A stretch of DNA of 64,000 nucleotides from Anthonomus grandis grandis (Eukaryota; Arthropoda; Insecta; Coleoptera; Curculionidae). Position numbers and translations under genes: made by a program. How positions within the stretch are numbered: position 1 is the first letter of the stretch; every line of letters begins with the position of its first letter. This document shows, in pieces, positions 32,001 to 43,700 of this stretch. The stretch covers positions 8,775,644 to 8,839,643 of the forward strand of contig NC_065548.1 in NCBI RefSeq assembly GCF_022605725.1, in the 5' to 3' direction. The notes below the pieces were generated by a model that was not told where the DNA came from, made no database searches, and saw nothing but the letters and a program-made list of their open reading frames with translations.

Positions 32001-33826
32001 TTAGAACCCCATTTACCTGGAAAAGCAGTTGGCCAGAGAAAGCACAGACTCTCTGTCATTCTCCAGACAACCACCAAACCAAGATCATCATTCTCCCATC
32101 TAGCATGTGGTAAATTGTAGTCACCTGCCAAGACAAACAAACTACTTGAATATCTACTATTGAATATACATATTCAACGGATTCACAATGGCTTAAATAG
32201 GCTTGAACTGGAGATGGAGATGGTATATAAATGCAACCAACAAGAAAGCTTTGATTGTCTATTGTATAAGTCAAATAGATCTGATAAATATCCACATCAA
32301 CAAGTGGGATACCAATTCTATGTGTACATAAACTCTTTTTAGCCGCAATCAATACACCACCTCCCCGAGCCTTGGTAGTATTCATACCCATTTGATGATC
32401 ATATCTATATAAATCATAGTTTGATGCACCAATTTCAGCATCTGAATATTCAGATGTTAACCAAGTCTCTGCAATCATAACAATATCATAGCAGCAGCAA
32501 CTAAGTGCCTGCTGAAAATCTTTTATTTTAGTTCTCATACCACCTGTATTAGCATAATATATTATTATTATTATTATAAATACTCCCAACTCTCACTCAA
32601 AAGTCAGTATTTTTAAGTGAGGCATAAAAAGAATATTATAGTCTTGGAATTTTACAATTCATGAGTTTGATCTGCATTACTTATGTATACATGTCTGGAA
32701 AATTTCTTTGTTCGGAGGGTTAAGGAGAGAAAAACAATGCTTCACTTATTTGCCTCTGCTACAGATTAAGAGAAATACTTTACTTCTATATCTAATGCTT
32801 TTTTTGGCTGGAATTGCTATTTTATCAAAATGTGATATTTTTTGCCTTTTTATTTTAGAAATGTGCAAAAAAGTATTCATTCAACTATTCATGTGTAAAT
32901 TTTAAGAATGTGATCATGTTTTTATCATTATATTGATCGAGTAAGGGTATTTTAAGGTTTTATGTTGTGCTTGTTGTAACATTAACTTTGTAAAACCTTA
33001 ACTTCAACTGTTATCTTTGTATAAATATGTATGTGAACAAAAAAACCTCACTGAAGTTTTTCTATTGTTTTACCATATCATGAAGACTTTAATTTTGACT
33101 CATAGCTATAAAAGTAAACAAAACATATTCTAATAAGAAAGAACCAAATTGAAACTCATGATACATTTAATTTAACAATGATTAATATAAAAATTACAGA
33201 TTACTTACTTGTTATTGAATCTATAAATTTGAGTTTCAGGAAATTTATCAAAATGCACAGTGATCACCCAGGGAAGGGAGTCATTTTCACGATCGACCAG
33301 AGAATCGTATAAAACACCAATGGGAAAATGCCATTTCATAGGTTGGCCATTGTACTCTAACCACATTTCATGTTCAACCTTGTCGGAGGATACATATTTA
33401 ATAAAATGTTTGCGAACTTTATCTGTAACTGGAAAATAATAATTTTATTAATGAGAAATATAGGAGCATAAAACAAGATTGAACTATAGAGATTTTTAGA
33501 GATACCTTTAATTCCCAATATATTTCAAGTGATAAAAACAGAAAATATGGCATTACTTGTAAATTATGAATTATAAAAAACCTGTCTAAGGCTTTGAAAT
33601 ACTTGATATAGGTTGGAGTAAATTGAGCCTCTTAATATGTGAAAAATCAATACCAATAAGACTAAAACGAACTGAAATTACCTAAAGGGAAGTAACTCAA
33701 TCTAGGAACCATTAAGTAAAACGGATCCGGTTGTTGTAGATCGACGACTTCGTCCGGGTTTAGTTTGAAACAAACCGGTAGTTTTCCCTCCCATACTTCT
33801 CTGAGGATCTCCCGATCATTAGCCAT
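29058..33826 (-). CDS. Atg5: Autophagy protein 5, five coding exons, 262 aa
   Basis: Atg5 is covalently joined to Atg12 and, with Atg16, promotes Atg8/LC3 lipidation on growing autophagosomes. Exons on the minus strand: 33826-33682, 33428-33209, 29590-29466, 29415-29218, 29158-29058, all with GT-AG borders and consistent phases (789 nt including stop). The start is ATG 33826 (MANDREILREVWEG). The family hallmarks are all present: DLQQPDPFYLMVPRLSYF, EYNGQPMKWHFPIGVLYD, YFMACLKEADVLKHRGQI, DHNQLWLGLQN, FDQFWAVNRKLME, and the end TPLQWMSEHLSYPDNFLHL. Lys134 in CLKEAD corresponds to the Atg12-acceptor lysine (Lys130 in human). Length is close to the usual 265-275. Introns 3 and 4 are only 50 and 59 nt. 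Intron 2 is 3.6 kb because it houses a LINE. The gene looks intact. Confidence 0.96.
29812..31983 (-). CDS. LINE reverse transcriptase (jockey superfamily), open 723-codon frame
   Basis: Retrotransposon polyprotein part for target-primed reverse transcription. Visible blocks: the linker after the endonuclease (FPSWFSSDLRSLIIRKKQIH), then RT motifs: CTGPDGIPAFFLKKC, FLKPIFKSGSRNEISNYR, the first catalytic Asp in IYTDFSKAFDRVNH, GVPQGSHSGPVLF, the catalytic pair in MFADDVKLF, and LGIFIDSRLSFKSHI. The C-terminal region FLKVAAFRCGYR and WVRDNLNLPTL is complete to the stop. The 2.2-kb frame is uninterrupted, which suggests a recent insertion. It was probably one ORF with the endonuclease at 32056-32580, but a frameshift near 32060-32130 now separates them. 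Confidence 0.88.
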   Translation of the reverse strand: MDLIFSSSDLISVKRAIDKIFENSLHHTAITFDLCCAENSDDMIYEEYFYDFGKGDYIAINDCLAGIDWNQLFLGETSIDVIVSIFYNVIYSSMERFIPLKRYKSSSFPSWFSSDLRSLIIRKKQIHKKFKISGQQQDYDKFVLLRQQCVYLRELCYQQYINKVEMNLTGNPRYFWSYIQNKRTGFSLPSRMTYNNRISMNISDTANMFAEYFSSVYSDEQVNDIPSFDFDKSICLSTLTLSTQDIYEVITSSKNKLCTGPDGIPAFFLKKCVCVLKKPILFIFNKSLGTGSYPTLWNRSFLKPIFKSGSRNEISNYRAVCNQSELPKLLDCLVSHRIAWSFKSLFNPEQFGFIKGRSTNANLVLYVNYLYCCLEKGLQVASIYTDFSKAFDRVNHGVLLQKLRALGIVGPLLQWISGFIRGRTQIVNLGGTYSSEILVPSGVPQGSHSGPVLFCLFLIDLVWKLENCRVLMFADDVKLFRLITSLSDAVLLQKDLNLFFDWCHLNRMSLNINKCHKITFSKQRNPIAFLYKINNVAIGVKTEVSDLGIFIDSRLSFKSHINQVTGRAMKMLGFIQRSTTDLSLFTFRLLYCSLVRLILEYGSIVWSPSYNCYIKQIEKTQNKFLKVAAFRCGYRRQEYYYQWVRDNLNLPTLQSRRTLLDLCFMHKVLNATINCPKLLSLFKLRVPSRLNRQSEIFSVPFHHTNYGINEPITRQVLMVCQDR
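32056..32580 (-). pseudogene. Endonuclease (APE/EEP type) part of the LINE, frameshifted
   Basis: Minus strand shows MRTKIKDFQQAL, IVMIAETWL (the catalytic-Glu block), GGGVLIAAKK, FLVGCIYIPSPS and, in another frame, FVLAGDYNLPH. The N-terminal start is cut. Past the frameshift the frame runs into the RT part at 31983. Confidence 0.8.
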
Positions 33827-36584
33827 TTTATTAGCTAATGCTAATTAAGCTAATTTTGTATTGTTTAGCACTTTTACATCAAGTTCAAACAAAAACAGGG
33901 CGTGTCTAATGTACAAAAGTTGGGTTAGGTTTCAAGGTCAAACTATGATAGACTTTGACGTTCATGTCAAATGTAAGGTTCTGTTTTTCTGTTCATGTGT
34001 TTCTTCCCTTGGATTTTTTGTGATATTTATTCAAACTTTCTACTACACTTACTTAGGACATACGATTGGCTCACATTGGTCTTACTCATTTTAATACCGG
34101 CTTAATTTGAGCATGACTTCTGAGATTTATGCACCACATTATATATGCACACCCTGTACAATATTTTTAAGCGTATAAATATCATTTTTATAAAGGCCCG
34201 TTGACGCGTTCAGTAGTCACGTTGAGGTTATGGTTTGATATTATCACGAACGTCATTTTAGGCAAGCTTTTGCTACGTAGCAACAGTACTTTTTTACGAA
34301 TGTTTTTCTTCAGTAGATTTATCGAAAATAGCTATATTGGCTGACAGAGTATATTAGAACATTAAGTTCAAACGAAAACAAGGGGTGCCCAATGTATAAA
34401 AGTTAGGTTGCGTATCAAGGGCAAAATATTGACAGATTGGACTTTCATGACAAATATAAAGTTATGTCTTTCTATTTATGTAATTATTTGCCTGTTTTTT
34501 TTAGGTTTTTGATATAATTAGTCTATTCTTTAATTCAACTCAGTTACACAGGCTTATGTATATCTACACCCGGTATATTTTTGACCGTATAAATACCATT
34601 TTTATAAAATCCCGTTTACGCGTTCAGTAGCCACGTTGAGGTTATGGTTTGATATTGTCACGAACGTCATTTTAGGCAGGCTTTTGCTACATAGCAACAA
34701 TACAGTACGTTTTTCATCAGTAGGTATTAGAAATAATGAAAATAGTTAAATGGTTTGACAAAGTAGATTATATAAATCAACTAAAAGAAAATTATTTTTA
34801 TTTATAATCAGGTTTAAGCCTAGGGGTATGTAGAGAAGCCAGAGAGACTTTTTTCAATTTCAAAATATTGGCAGATTTGACGTTTATACAAACGTGAGGT
34901 TATGTTCTTTTTTGTGTATTTTTTCAATACTTCTTATATTTGCACTATTATCTGAATTTCCTACTACATTGACTCACTTTGAATTAACTATATATTATTT
35001 TAAATTCTTAAAGAACGCGTTAAAACTCAATTATTTCTCACATAAAGCTTATCGCAATATATAGATTTACGAGTAATACCATATATGCACACCTAGAATA
35101 TTTGATCGCACAGAAAACAGAAAACAAATATATATATTTTTTGTTTGACCGTGTAAATGTCATGTTATTAAAAAACCGTTGGTGCCTGCAGTAGTTACGT
35201 TAATAATATAATTTGACATTACCAGGAACACCATTTTCTACAGGTTTATGCTACGTAGCAACCGTAAAATATCTATAGGAATATTTTGAGTGGACAATTC
35301 TTATTTATTGCACTATTTATTGTTATCAGACAAGTTTAATTTAATACCTCAAAAAAATTATGCAACAAACAGTCTTATTAATTACTTCTTCTTACTCTTC
35401 GTTACTTCTTCTTCTACTTTATCATACAAGAATAAAGTCCCAGCAGCCATTGGAGATTCCTCTTCTTTTGGCCAATAAACAACAAACAGAAACAATATAT
35501 ATAGGTCTGGCATATAACGTGCAACTTATACGTAGACCCCACGAACTTAATAAATATACCTTATATTATATTATTATATTTTTAATTATATTGTGGTAGA
35601 CCCTGTATATTGTTGACCCTATAAATTTCATGTTTAGAAAGTACCGTTGACGCGTTCGGTAGTTACTTTGAGGTTATTGTTTGACAATGACACGAACGTC
35701 AGTCTAGGCAGGGTTTTGCTGGGTAGCAACATTTTTAGGACTATTTTTCATCAGTAATGTAATAAAATGAAAATAGCTATATCCTAAAAGAAAATTATTT
35801 TTATTAAAAATTTGCTTAATCCTTTACCGAGGGCTATGTAGAGGGAGCACAGAAACTTTTTTCAAAGTCAGAATATTGACAGATTTGCTCTTCAGGCAAA
35901 CGTGAGGTTATGTTCTTCTTTTATTTTACTTGCATCAATTGATATTTGGTAAGAAAGCCTCTACGTTTAAAAATATGACGTCAATCAACTATATTCGTAA
36001 GACCACCACTACAATTGTAATCTATAGACTGTGATAAGACCTTACCGTAATATAGGCTTACTTGCAGACCGTCTCTAGTTGACCGTGTAAATATCATGTT
36101 GTAAAAATTCCGTTGACGCGTTCACTAGTGACGTTAAGGTTATAGTTTGACTTTACCAGAAACGTCATTTTTGGTGGGTTTATCCTACGTAGCAACCGTA
36201 ATTTTTAATTTCACACAAATTATTAATAGATACTTCTTTCGTCGTTTGTTGTAAGAAAATTCTAATTTATTATGTGAAAAAACGTTATAAGAAATGGTTT
36301 TATTACTCTTTCTTTTCGCCAGTATACAAAAAACAGAGATGGCCTCTTCGACGTAGCATCGAAATGCCGTAATTAAAAAATCAAATGAATTACTGTTTGT
36401 AATACCTATACATATTTCTACATTTACTTCTTATAAAAGCAATGTGTATAATATCGAATCTCATTTACATCGTAAAACTTAAACAAATGGCTCTATAAAT
36501 TGTATGTTTCGTAAAAATTAAATGCTTCCTTTCCTTCTCTTGCCAAATATGTCACTGATATTAATTACTAGTAAAACAAAACAG
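33827..36584. repeat. Diverged tandem array, ~0.41-0.55-kb unit, five copies
   Basis: Each copy contains a conserved ~90-base core: GTTGACGCGTTCAGTAG ... GAGGTTATGGTTTGA ... ACGAACGTCATTTTAGG ... TTGCTACGTAGCAAC. Cores lie at about 34199-34290, 34612-34700, 35167-35265, 35643-35731 and 36110-36200. Further words recur upstream of each core (GGTTATGTTCTT, GACCGTATAAAT). Copies differ at many sites, so the array is old. The first copy begins just upstream of the Atg5 start codon. Open frames here are short and not conserved between copies. Confidence 0.8.
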
Positions 36585-36640
36585 TCTATACTACTTCTTC
36601 TTAGTCATATCTTTATTCCTGAAGAGTTGTGACGTCATGT

Positions 36641-38600
36641 CTATGAACACTGATGGGTCGAATGTCTCCACTGTTGTCGATCTTCTGCTACTCTTATATT
36701 TGTCTGCAAGGCTTGCCCTGTAATTTCTTTAATTTGGTCTATCCGCCGTGATGGGGATCTTCCTCTTGATCTTTTACCTTCTACTTTGCCCTGCACGATA
36801 AGTTTTTCTAGATTGTCTTGGTCTCTCCTGGTGATGTGTCCGAAGTAACCCAGAATGCGGCGTCGGCAGCTGGAGGACAATCGATCGGTGATTTTTAATT
36901 CGTTTAATATCGACACATTGGTCCGGTGTGCAGTCCAGGGTATGCGAAGCATCCTCCGCCAGCACCACATTTCAAAAGCATCTATTCGGTGCCTGTCGCT
37001 CGACTTTATTGTCCAGGATTCGGAACCATACGAAAATATCGAATACACTAGGGTGTTTACCAGGGCTCTTTTCGTGTTTCTGGTTATGGATCTGTCTTTC
37101 CATATCTTGGATAAGTTTGACATTGCTGTCCTCGCTAATGCTATCCGCCTTCTTATTTCTGTTTCACACCCTCCCTTGCTGTTTATTAGGGACCCTAAGT
37201 AGATGAATTCATTTACTACTTCAATTCTATTTTGCAGATTTCTTAACTGTATGGTGTTACTCCTGTCAATGACCATTAACTTGGTCTTGTCTAGATTTAT
37301 TTCGAGGCTTAGAGCTCGGCTTTCATTAGCGACCTGATCAATAAGTGTAACCATCTCATCTTCATCTCTTGTTATTAGGGTAGTGTCGTCCGCGTATCTG
37401 AGATTACATATCTTTCTACCATTGATTGACATACCTCCTTCAAAATTTTCCAGGGCTCGTCTCATTATGAATTCACCGTAGGCATTGAAGAGTCTCGGTG
37501 ATAGGATACATCCTTGACGGACGCCTCTATGTACTTTGAAAATGTTTGATGTTTTATTGTCGGGACTAACTATGGCATTGTTATTTTCATATAGGTTGGT
37601 TATTAGAGATATGAAATGCGGAGGGACTCCCATTTCTTTCAATACGTTCCAGAGACTACTCCATCGAACACAGTCGAAAGCCTTTTTGTAATCTATAAAG
37701 CACAAGAGCATGGGGTATTGAACTCCCGGGCTTTCTCGATTAATTGGCGGATGTTGAATATTTGGTCCCTATTTCCTCTTTCTTAACGAAGCCTGCTTGT
37801 TCTGAAGGGATTTTACTCTTTAAGTAGTTTTGCAATCGTCTATCTATTATTTTAAGCAGGATTTTGCTGGCATGTGTGATTAGAGATATCGTTCGATAAT
37901 TTTCGCATTTTTTGGTGGATCCCTTTTTGTAAATAGGTATAAATGCAGACTTTGTTCAGTCTTTAGGCCATTGACCACTCTGCCAGATCTTATTACATAT
38001 ATCATGTAGGATTTTGATTCCCGGGTCTCCTAGTACTTTTATGAGCTCAGCACGAACTCCGTCTGTTCCTCGGGATTTGTTTAGCTTTAGGTTTTTTATA
38101 GCTTCTTTAATTTCAGACATAAGAATATTGGGCTCCATTTCAAATTGTGTGTTTTCTTTCTGTTGTTCGATCTCTATTTTTGTTTCTTCGGTGTATAATT
38201 CCTCACAATATTGTCTCCATCGTTCGATCACTTTTTCATCTTCCCATACTATCTTTCCGTCCTTGTCTTCAATTGTGAAAGTCTTTGGTTTGAATTTGCG
38301 TGTTATTTCCCTTACTTTTGGATACAAGTCTCTGGTGTCATGGGTGAGTTGATGTTCTTCTATATCCCTGCATATTTTTTTAATGTAGTTGTTTTTATCC
38401 TGTCTGCATTGTCTCTGTATCTTTTTATTTAACCTCTTGTACAGGTCGCAGTCTTCTCTCGTTAGGGTGCCCTTCCTTTTCATTTCTTTTCGTTTAATTG
38501 TTTCTATGGTCGCTTGTGTGATCCAGGGTTTGTTTGCCCGATTTATGGGGTTATGTGTTAGTTGAATGTGATCTGCTGTCGTCTTAATAACATTTCTCAA
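36641..38600 (-). pseudogene. RTE LINE reverse transcriptase, two open blocks
   Basis: First block 38600-37956: linker and fingers (NKPWITQATIETIKRKEMKR, LNKSRGTDGVRAELIK). Broken sequence lies at 37955-37712. Second block 37711-36641: IDYKKAFDCVRW (first catalytic Asp), GVRQGCILSPRLFN, LRYADDTTLI (catalytic pair), INLDKTKLMVI, IYLGSLINSKGG, and the C-terminal domain RRMLRIPWTAHRTN ... ILGYFGHITRRD. The tail matches the RTE family to its end. Confidence 0.88.
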
Positions 38601-38612
38601 TGCTTCCCATTC

Positions 38613-39500
38613 TTAGTCTGGGTCTTGTTTATTCATTATGTCATGTTTTTCGGCCTCCAATTTGTTTTGTATTTCTTCTTGAAATTGCCGTTTGGCTGTT
38701 TCTGTCATGTTGATCCTGTTGCATTGGTGGTAGATTCTTTTTAGACGGAGCCTGAACTTCCTTAGTAATAAATTATGATCTGAACCACAGACAGCTCCAG
38801 GGTACGTCTTGCAGTTAACGACGGAGGATTTCCAGCGAGATCTGACCATTATGTAGTCAATTTGATTTCTGTATCTATCTCCTGGTGATGTCCATGTGTA
38901 TAGGCATCTTTTATGATGTGCAAATAATGTGTTTGCGATAGTGAGATTTTGTTCTTGGCAGAATTGAAGCATTCGTTCACCTCGTTCGTTTCTTGTCCCT
39001 AAGCCGAACGAACCAATTATTCCTTTGAGTTGTTCATCTATATCTTTTGTTTTGCCAATTTTAGCATTCATGTCTCCAGTAACAACGAGAATCTCATTTT
39101 TAGGAAGTTCATTTATGGTAGCATTCAGCTGCTTATAAAACGCCTCAATAGCTTCGTCCGAGGAGTCACTAGTTGGGGCGTAGGCTTGTATGACGTTGAC
39201 GTTGAAAGGTTGCGATTTGATCTTTATTGTTATGATGCGAACAGCATTGTATCCTAAGACAGCTTTGGCGGTTGATCTGGGCAGTAAGAAAGCAACTTCA
39301 TTGCGGCTTTCTGTATCATTTCCTGAAAAGTATATTGTGTTTCCTGAGTCTGTGGTGTAATGCCCGGATCCTTTCCAGTGTGTTTCCGACATGCCTAGCA
39401 GATCTATTTTGTTTGCGCGGGCTTCTTTTTCGATGATGTACAGTTTTCCTGCCTGGAGAAGCCCTTGGATGTTCCATGCGCCGATTCGTGTAATGTAGCA
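38613..39500 (-). pseudogene. RTE LINE endonuclease domain
   Basis: AP-endonuclease-like domain: IGAWNIQGLLQAGKL at the start, LLGMSETHWKGSG (catalytic Glu), VNVIQAYAPTSD, VVTGDMNAKIG, and GSDHNLLLRKFRLRLK (catalytic His/Asp). A stop at 38613 (after KQDPD) separates it from the RT part. The domain is otherwise open for about 295 codons and typical of the RTE clade, whose relatives are often mis-annotated as craniofacial development protein 2. Confidence 0.88.
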
Positions 39501-39510
39501 TATACTACAT

Positions 39511-40100
39511 TTCAACAGAATAATTAACTGGCTTTCATACAATACAGTTACATACAATATTTATGTACCTTATCCATATTTTATGTTTTTATCAGATAAT
39601 TTCCAATTAATATAAAAAAGAAGAAATAGCCCGACATCTTATTTACTCCGTAAAAATTAATTTCGTATTCTTTCCTTCTTTTGCCAATATGATATTGATC
39701 AACTACAAGTTAACTGGTCATTACTACGTAGCAACCAAATGCATAACTGATTTTCGCTATGTAGCAACTGAACGTGGCTCTATGAAACAAAACAATAGAA
39801 CTTGTGCAGTGAGGGAGGGATTTTCAAATTTATTTTAAAAAATATCGAAATATTGTGAAATTATTTTCAGATGCTTCTAAAGGATTTTTAACTGATTAGA
39901 AGCACAATTCTATTTATATCTATGACAAATATTTACCATAAGAAGGATCCTAACCCAAAACCAATCAATCTCCCCGCTGTCCACCTACAATAAGCAACAT
40001 CATCGAAGCGAAATCCATCAACAAAAGCAATTTATACCACCCTTATAAAAGACCAACTTTTCCCCGCGTATTGATCCCGTTTTTCATCCCCGTTTGAACA
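39511..40100. repeat. Resumption of the tandem array, then unique sequence
   Basis: 39600-39780 repeats words seen at 36480-36560 and in the array (CGTAAAAATTAATTTCGTAT, CTACGTAGCAACC). From about 39800 to 40100 the sequence is unique and becomes less AT-rich towards the next gene. Confidence 0.5.
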
Positions 40101-40360
40101 CAAGCGCATTAGGATCCTGTTGCATCAAATCCCGAGTCGAGTATTGATAACGAAACCCGGAGTCAGAATCGCGGAATCTCCCAAATATAAACACGCATTA
40201 AGCGTAGGGAGAATTATTAGAAAAAAACTTAAGTGTGAATAAACAAACGTATTTTTCGAATTTACCAGATTTATCGAATGTGCGGAAAATAGTGCGGCAA
40301 AATTTCGAAATTTCCATCCTCCGCGGGGGATAATGACCCAAATAAGAGAAGAAAAATAAG
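40101..40360 (+). other. Probable promoter and 5' UTR exon of the gene at 40753-50423
   Basis: GC-richer unique sequence ends in AAAAATAAG followed by GTAAGAACC at 40361, a good splice donor. The first coding exon is preceded by the acceptor TTTCTTACCAG at 40735-40745, so a 5' UTR intron 40361-40745 is likely. The start of transcription cannot be placed. Confidence 0.45.
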
Positions 40361-40752
40361 GTAAGAACCTCCTTGTAATAATACGTATTTTTTTTGTTAA
40401 TTTGTTTCAGTTTTTGCAACAGTTTATATTAGAATTTAGTTTTTCAGCATTTTTCCAATTGTCCTGAAATAAACGCATTTATTTTCAAAATGTCCTTTCT
40501 AGGGACAATGCGTGTATTTTATTAGGCGTGGCTCAATAATCTCTTAAGATAGATAACCATGAATAGGGTATCAAAAAAGAGCAGAAAATTGTCCTTTCAT
40601 GCATTTTTTTTCCAATCATCATACCCATAACCTAAGGTTTACTCGGTTGCTAGTTATTTACAAAAGTATATAGTGACTGTTACTTGCAATATCAAAAAGT
40701 CCGTAAATATCCTTTCTACGCCCCGAAAATTATCTTTCTTACCAGAGCCTGT

Positions 40753-43700
40753 ATGGTGAAAGCTTCCCAAGAAGAAATGTCGTCCGTGGACAACACTCCC
40801 GCTCCCCCGGGTCCCTCCGACGCCCCCAACATAATAACCCCCCAAACCCCCATCTTGAGCGTCGCCTGTAGAATTCTACGCTCCCCCAGCCACGAGAGCG
40901 TCACTACAGACCTCTCACTCTTCTCCGTCAGCTCTGTAGACTCTGTAGGCGGTAGACGACTGTTGAACTTCTCCAAATGCGACCGCGGCCACAGCCCGAA
41001 TCCCGACTGTAGGAACCAGAACAGGTATAAAGTTTAAATAATTATTTTTCTTTATAGTTTATAGTTGATATTACTATTAAAATGTGCTGATAATACTTAA
41101 CACAAGGAAAACACTTAATAGTATGTATATTCATCTAATATTTTAAATCCGGACCTGTCCAGTAACATATAACCTTTGAAAATCTCGATATATTAGCCCG
41201 GCAAGGATTTTTGCAAGTGTATAGGTAAATGCGGTATTCATTGAATTGTTTGAAACAATTCTATAATTGAAATAAATATCCAAAAAAGACACAAAAGCGA
41301 CCAAAATTCCCCAAAAGAAAATCACTTCCTAATAGAAAAAAAAAACGCGACGATCAAAGGGAGTGACAAAAATCTCAAAAGTTCTTAAACGACCGTACTA
41401 TGCCGCTAAGATCAAAGAAAACAGATCTTAATAATATATACACAGAATAGTTGCGGTGTTTTATCGGAACATTTTACAGGCCAGCTGACATACCGGAAAT
41501 CTTATGGTTCGAGGAGGAAACGGAACTGATCCGTAGCTGTGCGGCTCTCTCGTCAGCTGTGGGTTTGCAAAAGAGCTTCAGCACCAGCGACATAAGTCAG
41601 CTACCCTCACCGGACGAGGGGCCAACGTTACAAGGATTGAGAAACGCTGTTTCCGAGCTGGCATTGAACTCATTGCAAAGAAGCGGATTTTTGCTAGAAC
41701 ACGCCAGACTGGATCACACGTCCAGGTGAGCAATCCAATTAGGCTTAATTAATACGTGAGGACTTAATTAATAAACTGTAAATTCCAGGTATTATTAAGG
41801 TCGATGTTATTCGCGCTAGAGAGAGAGAGAGGGGGTGGAGTAATTGTGGCGTGAAATTGCCCCAGGGTTAATTAAAATGTCATTACGATGATGTTTACGG
41901 GGTTTGTTGGGGAAGGGAAATAATTGACAATTATGGATGCTGGTTATGATTAAATGTTTCGTAGCATATTGAATTAAATTTATATTTTTTGCTCAGTGTA
42001 TGAAAATGGGTTATATGGTACTGTTAGCACAGTTATACCTTGAGAGTTTTATACTAGTGTTTGTTTTTAATTAAAACATAGGAATATTTGAGGGTCTTTC
42101 TATAAAATCCATGTAATCTTCCAAAATCCACCTGAATTATGTTAATAATTAGCTGACAAAGCTTAAAGGGATAATTAATTAGGTTCTTCTCTCAGGCAGT
42201 TGAGTTCATTTTTCAGACCACTTTTTCTGAATTATTTCAAAATTTTTCTTAATTAATTAGATCTCTTCCAGGTGGTCTTTAATTCTTTCCGAAATTGGTA
42301 AAATTTGTTGTTGTCTCTTGTCAATTTTTTGTTACTTAATTATTGTCTGGAAGAGTAAGAAAAATGGCTTTCATACTTTTTTTATAAATTGAAATACTTA
42401 TGTAAGAAGTATACAAAACAATAAGAAAATTCTTATCACAAAGAATCAATTTTCCATATAAGTGCAAAAAAAAATTTGAAAATTTTCATAAGAATTCACT
42501 CGAATAAAGTTGATTTTTTTTTCGATTGAAGCTATTTATTTGATTACTTCCTATTTTTTCGATCATTTATCATCAATAAAAACTTGCCTAAAAAAATGCA
42601 ATTATGTTTTAAAAAAATGAAGAAACAATTACAAATTTTAGGAAAAATTCATAATTAAAAACAAAAATGCATCCATCTGCTTGGAAAAGTAAAATAATTA
42701 ATTAATAAAAAATTAATTTAGATGCCAGGACAGAAGTTTTATTATAAAATCTGAAAGAGTAAGAAAAATGGCTTCTATATATTTTGGTATATTTAAAAAG
42801 TTAATAAAAATAATTATACAGGGTGGCCATTTGAAAACGAAACAGAGCCTATTTTGGGTCCCTCAGAACATTTGCGAAAAAATCCTCGGACCCGTCAATT
42901 TTTGATTCAAGGGGGAAACATTTTTTTGCTAGTTTCGCCCCCTTGAGGGCAAAGCCCTTCCATACAATAATACAGGTTTTGTTCAAACCTTTCCCGTACA
43001 TTTTGCAAAATTTCTGGGGTGATTTGACGACATTCATCAATTATTCTTTGTCGCAAATGCTCTAGCGATGTTGGCTGACTAGCATAAATTTTAGTTTTTA
43101 AATGTCCCCATAAAAAAAAATCTAACAGGCTTAAGTCCGGGGAACGAGGAGGCCATTTAATAGCTCCTCTTCTTCCAATCCATTGTCCTGGAAACGTTTG
43201 GTCCAAATATTGACGAACCCTTGCAGCATAGTGGGGTGGCGCCCCATCTTGCTGAAATACTAGACGATTTTCCAAGTATTCGTTGTTATTTTCTAGTATT
43301 TCCACTAATGCTGGATGAATTGTATTTTCTAATAACTCCAGGTACATCTCTCCTGTTAAATTGCCAGGTAAAAAAAGGGGCCTACGATATGTTTACCAAA
43401 AATGCCAGCCCAAACATTTAATTTTTCAGGATGTTGTGTATGCACCTCAAGAAATATTTTGGGATTTGAATCAGCCCAATAGCGATAGTTGTGATGATTC
43501 ACAGCACCGTTTAGGAAAAAGGAGCATTCGTCAGAAAAACATACATTAAATAGAGAGTGTGGATCATTGGCGGCTTGTTCAGATATAGTTTCACAAAATT
43601 GTACTCGGCTATCAAAATCGTCTTCGTTTAGTTCTTGTACGAGATGCATTTTGTACGAATGAAACTTGTTTTTTTTTTAATATCTTCTGAATGCTGCTTC

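Larger units (their letters stand above)
29597..32600 (-). mobile_element. Jockey-superfamily LINE inside Atg5 intron 2, same strand as the gene
   Basis: Endonuclease (to about 32580) and reverse transcriptase (to 29812), then a ~190-bp 3' UTR and a (TTTA)n tail at 29601-29621 on the plus strand (TAAA repeats on the minus strand). The 5' end near 32590 is cut at the start of the endonuclease and adjoins an (ATT)n run, so the copy is 5'-truncated. The tail ends about nine bases from the exon 3 splice acceptor. Confidence 0.88.
36585..39510 (-). mobile_element. RTE-clade LINE, inserted in the tandem array
   Basis: Endonuclease and reverse transcriptase in order on the minus strand, and a short 3' end GACTAAGAAGAAG near 36596-36608 that resembles RTE tails. 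Array-like sequence resumes on the other side (TTACTACGTAGCAACC at about 39720). The coding region is broken into three open blocks by stops and frameshifts. Confidence 0.85.

Noticed and set aside
38014..38352. 112-codon plus-strand frame in the RTE element
   Set aside because: It is antisense to the conserved RT coding sequence.
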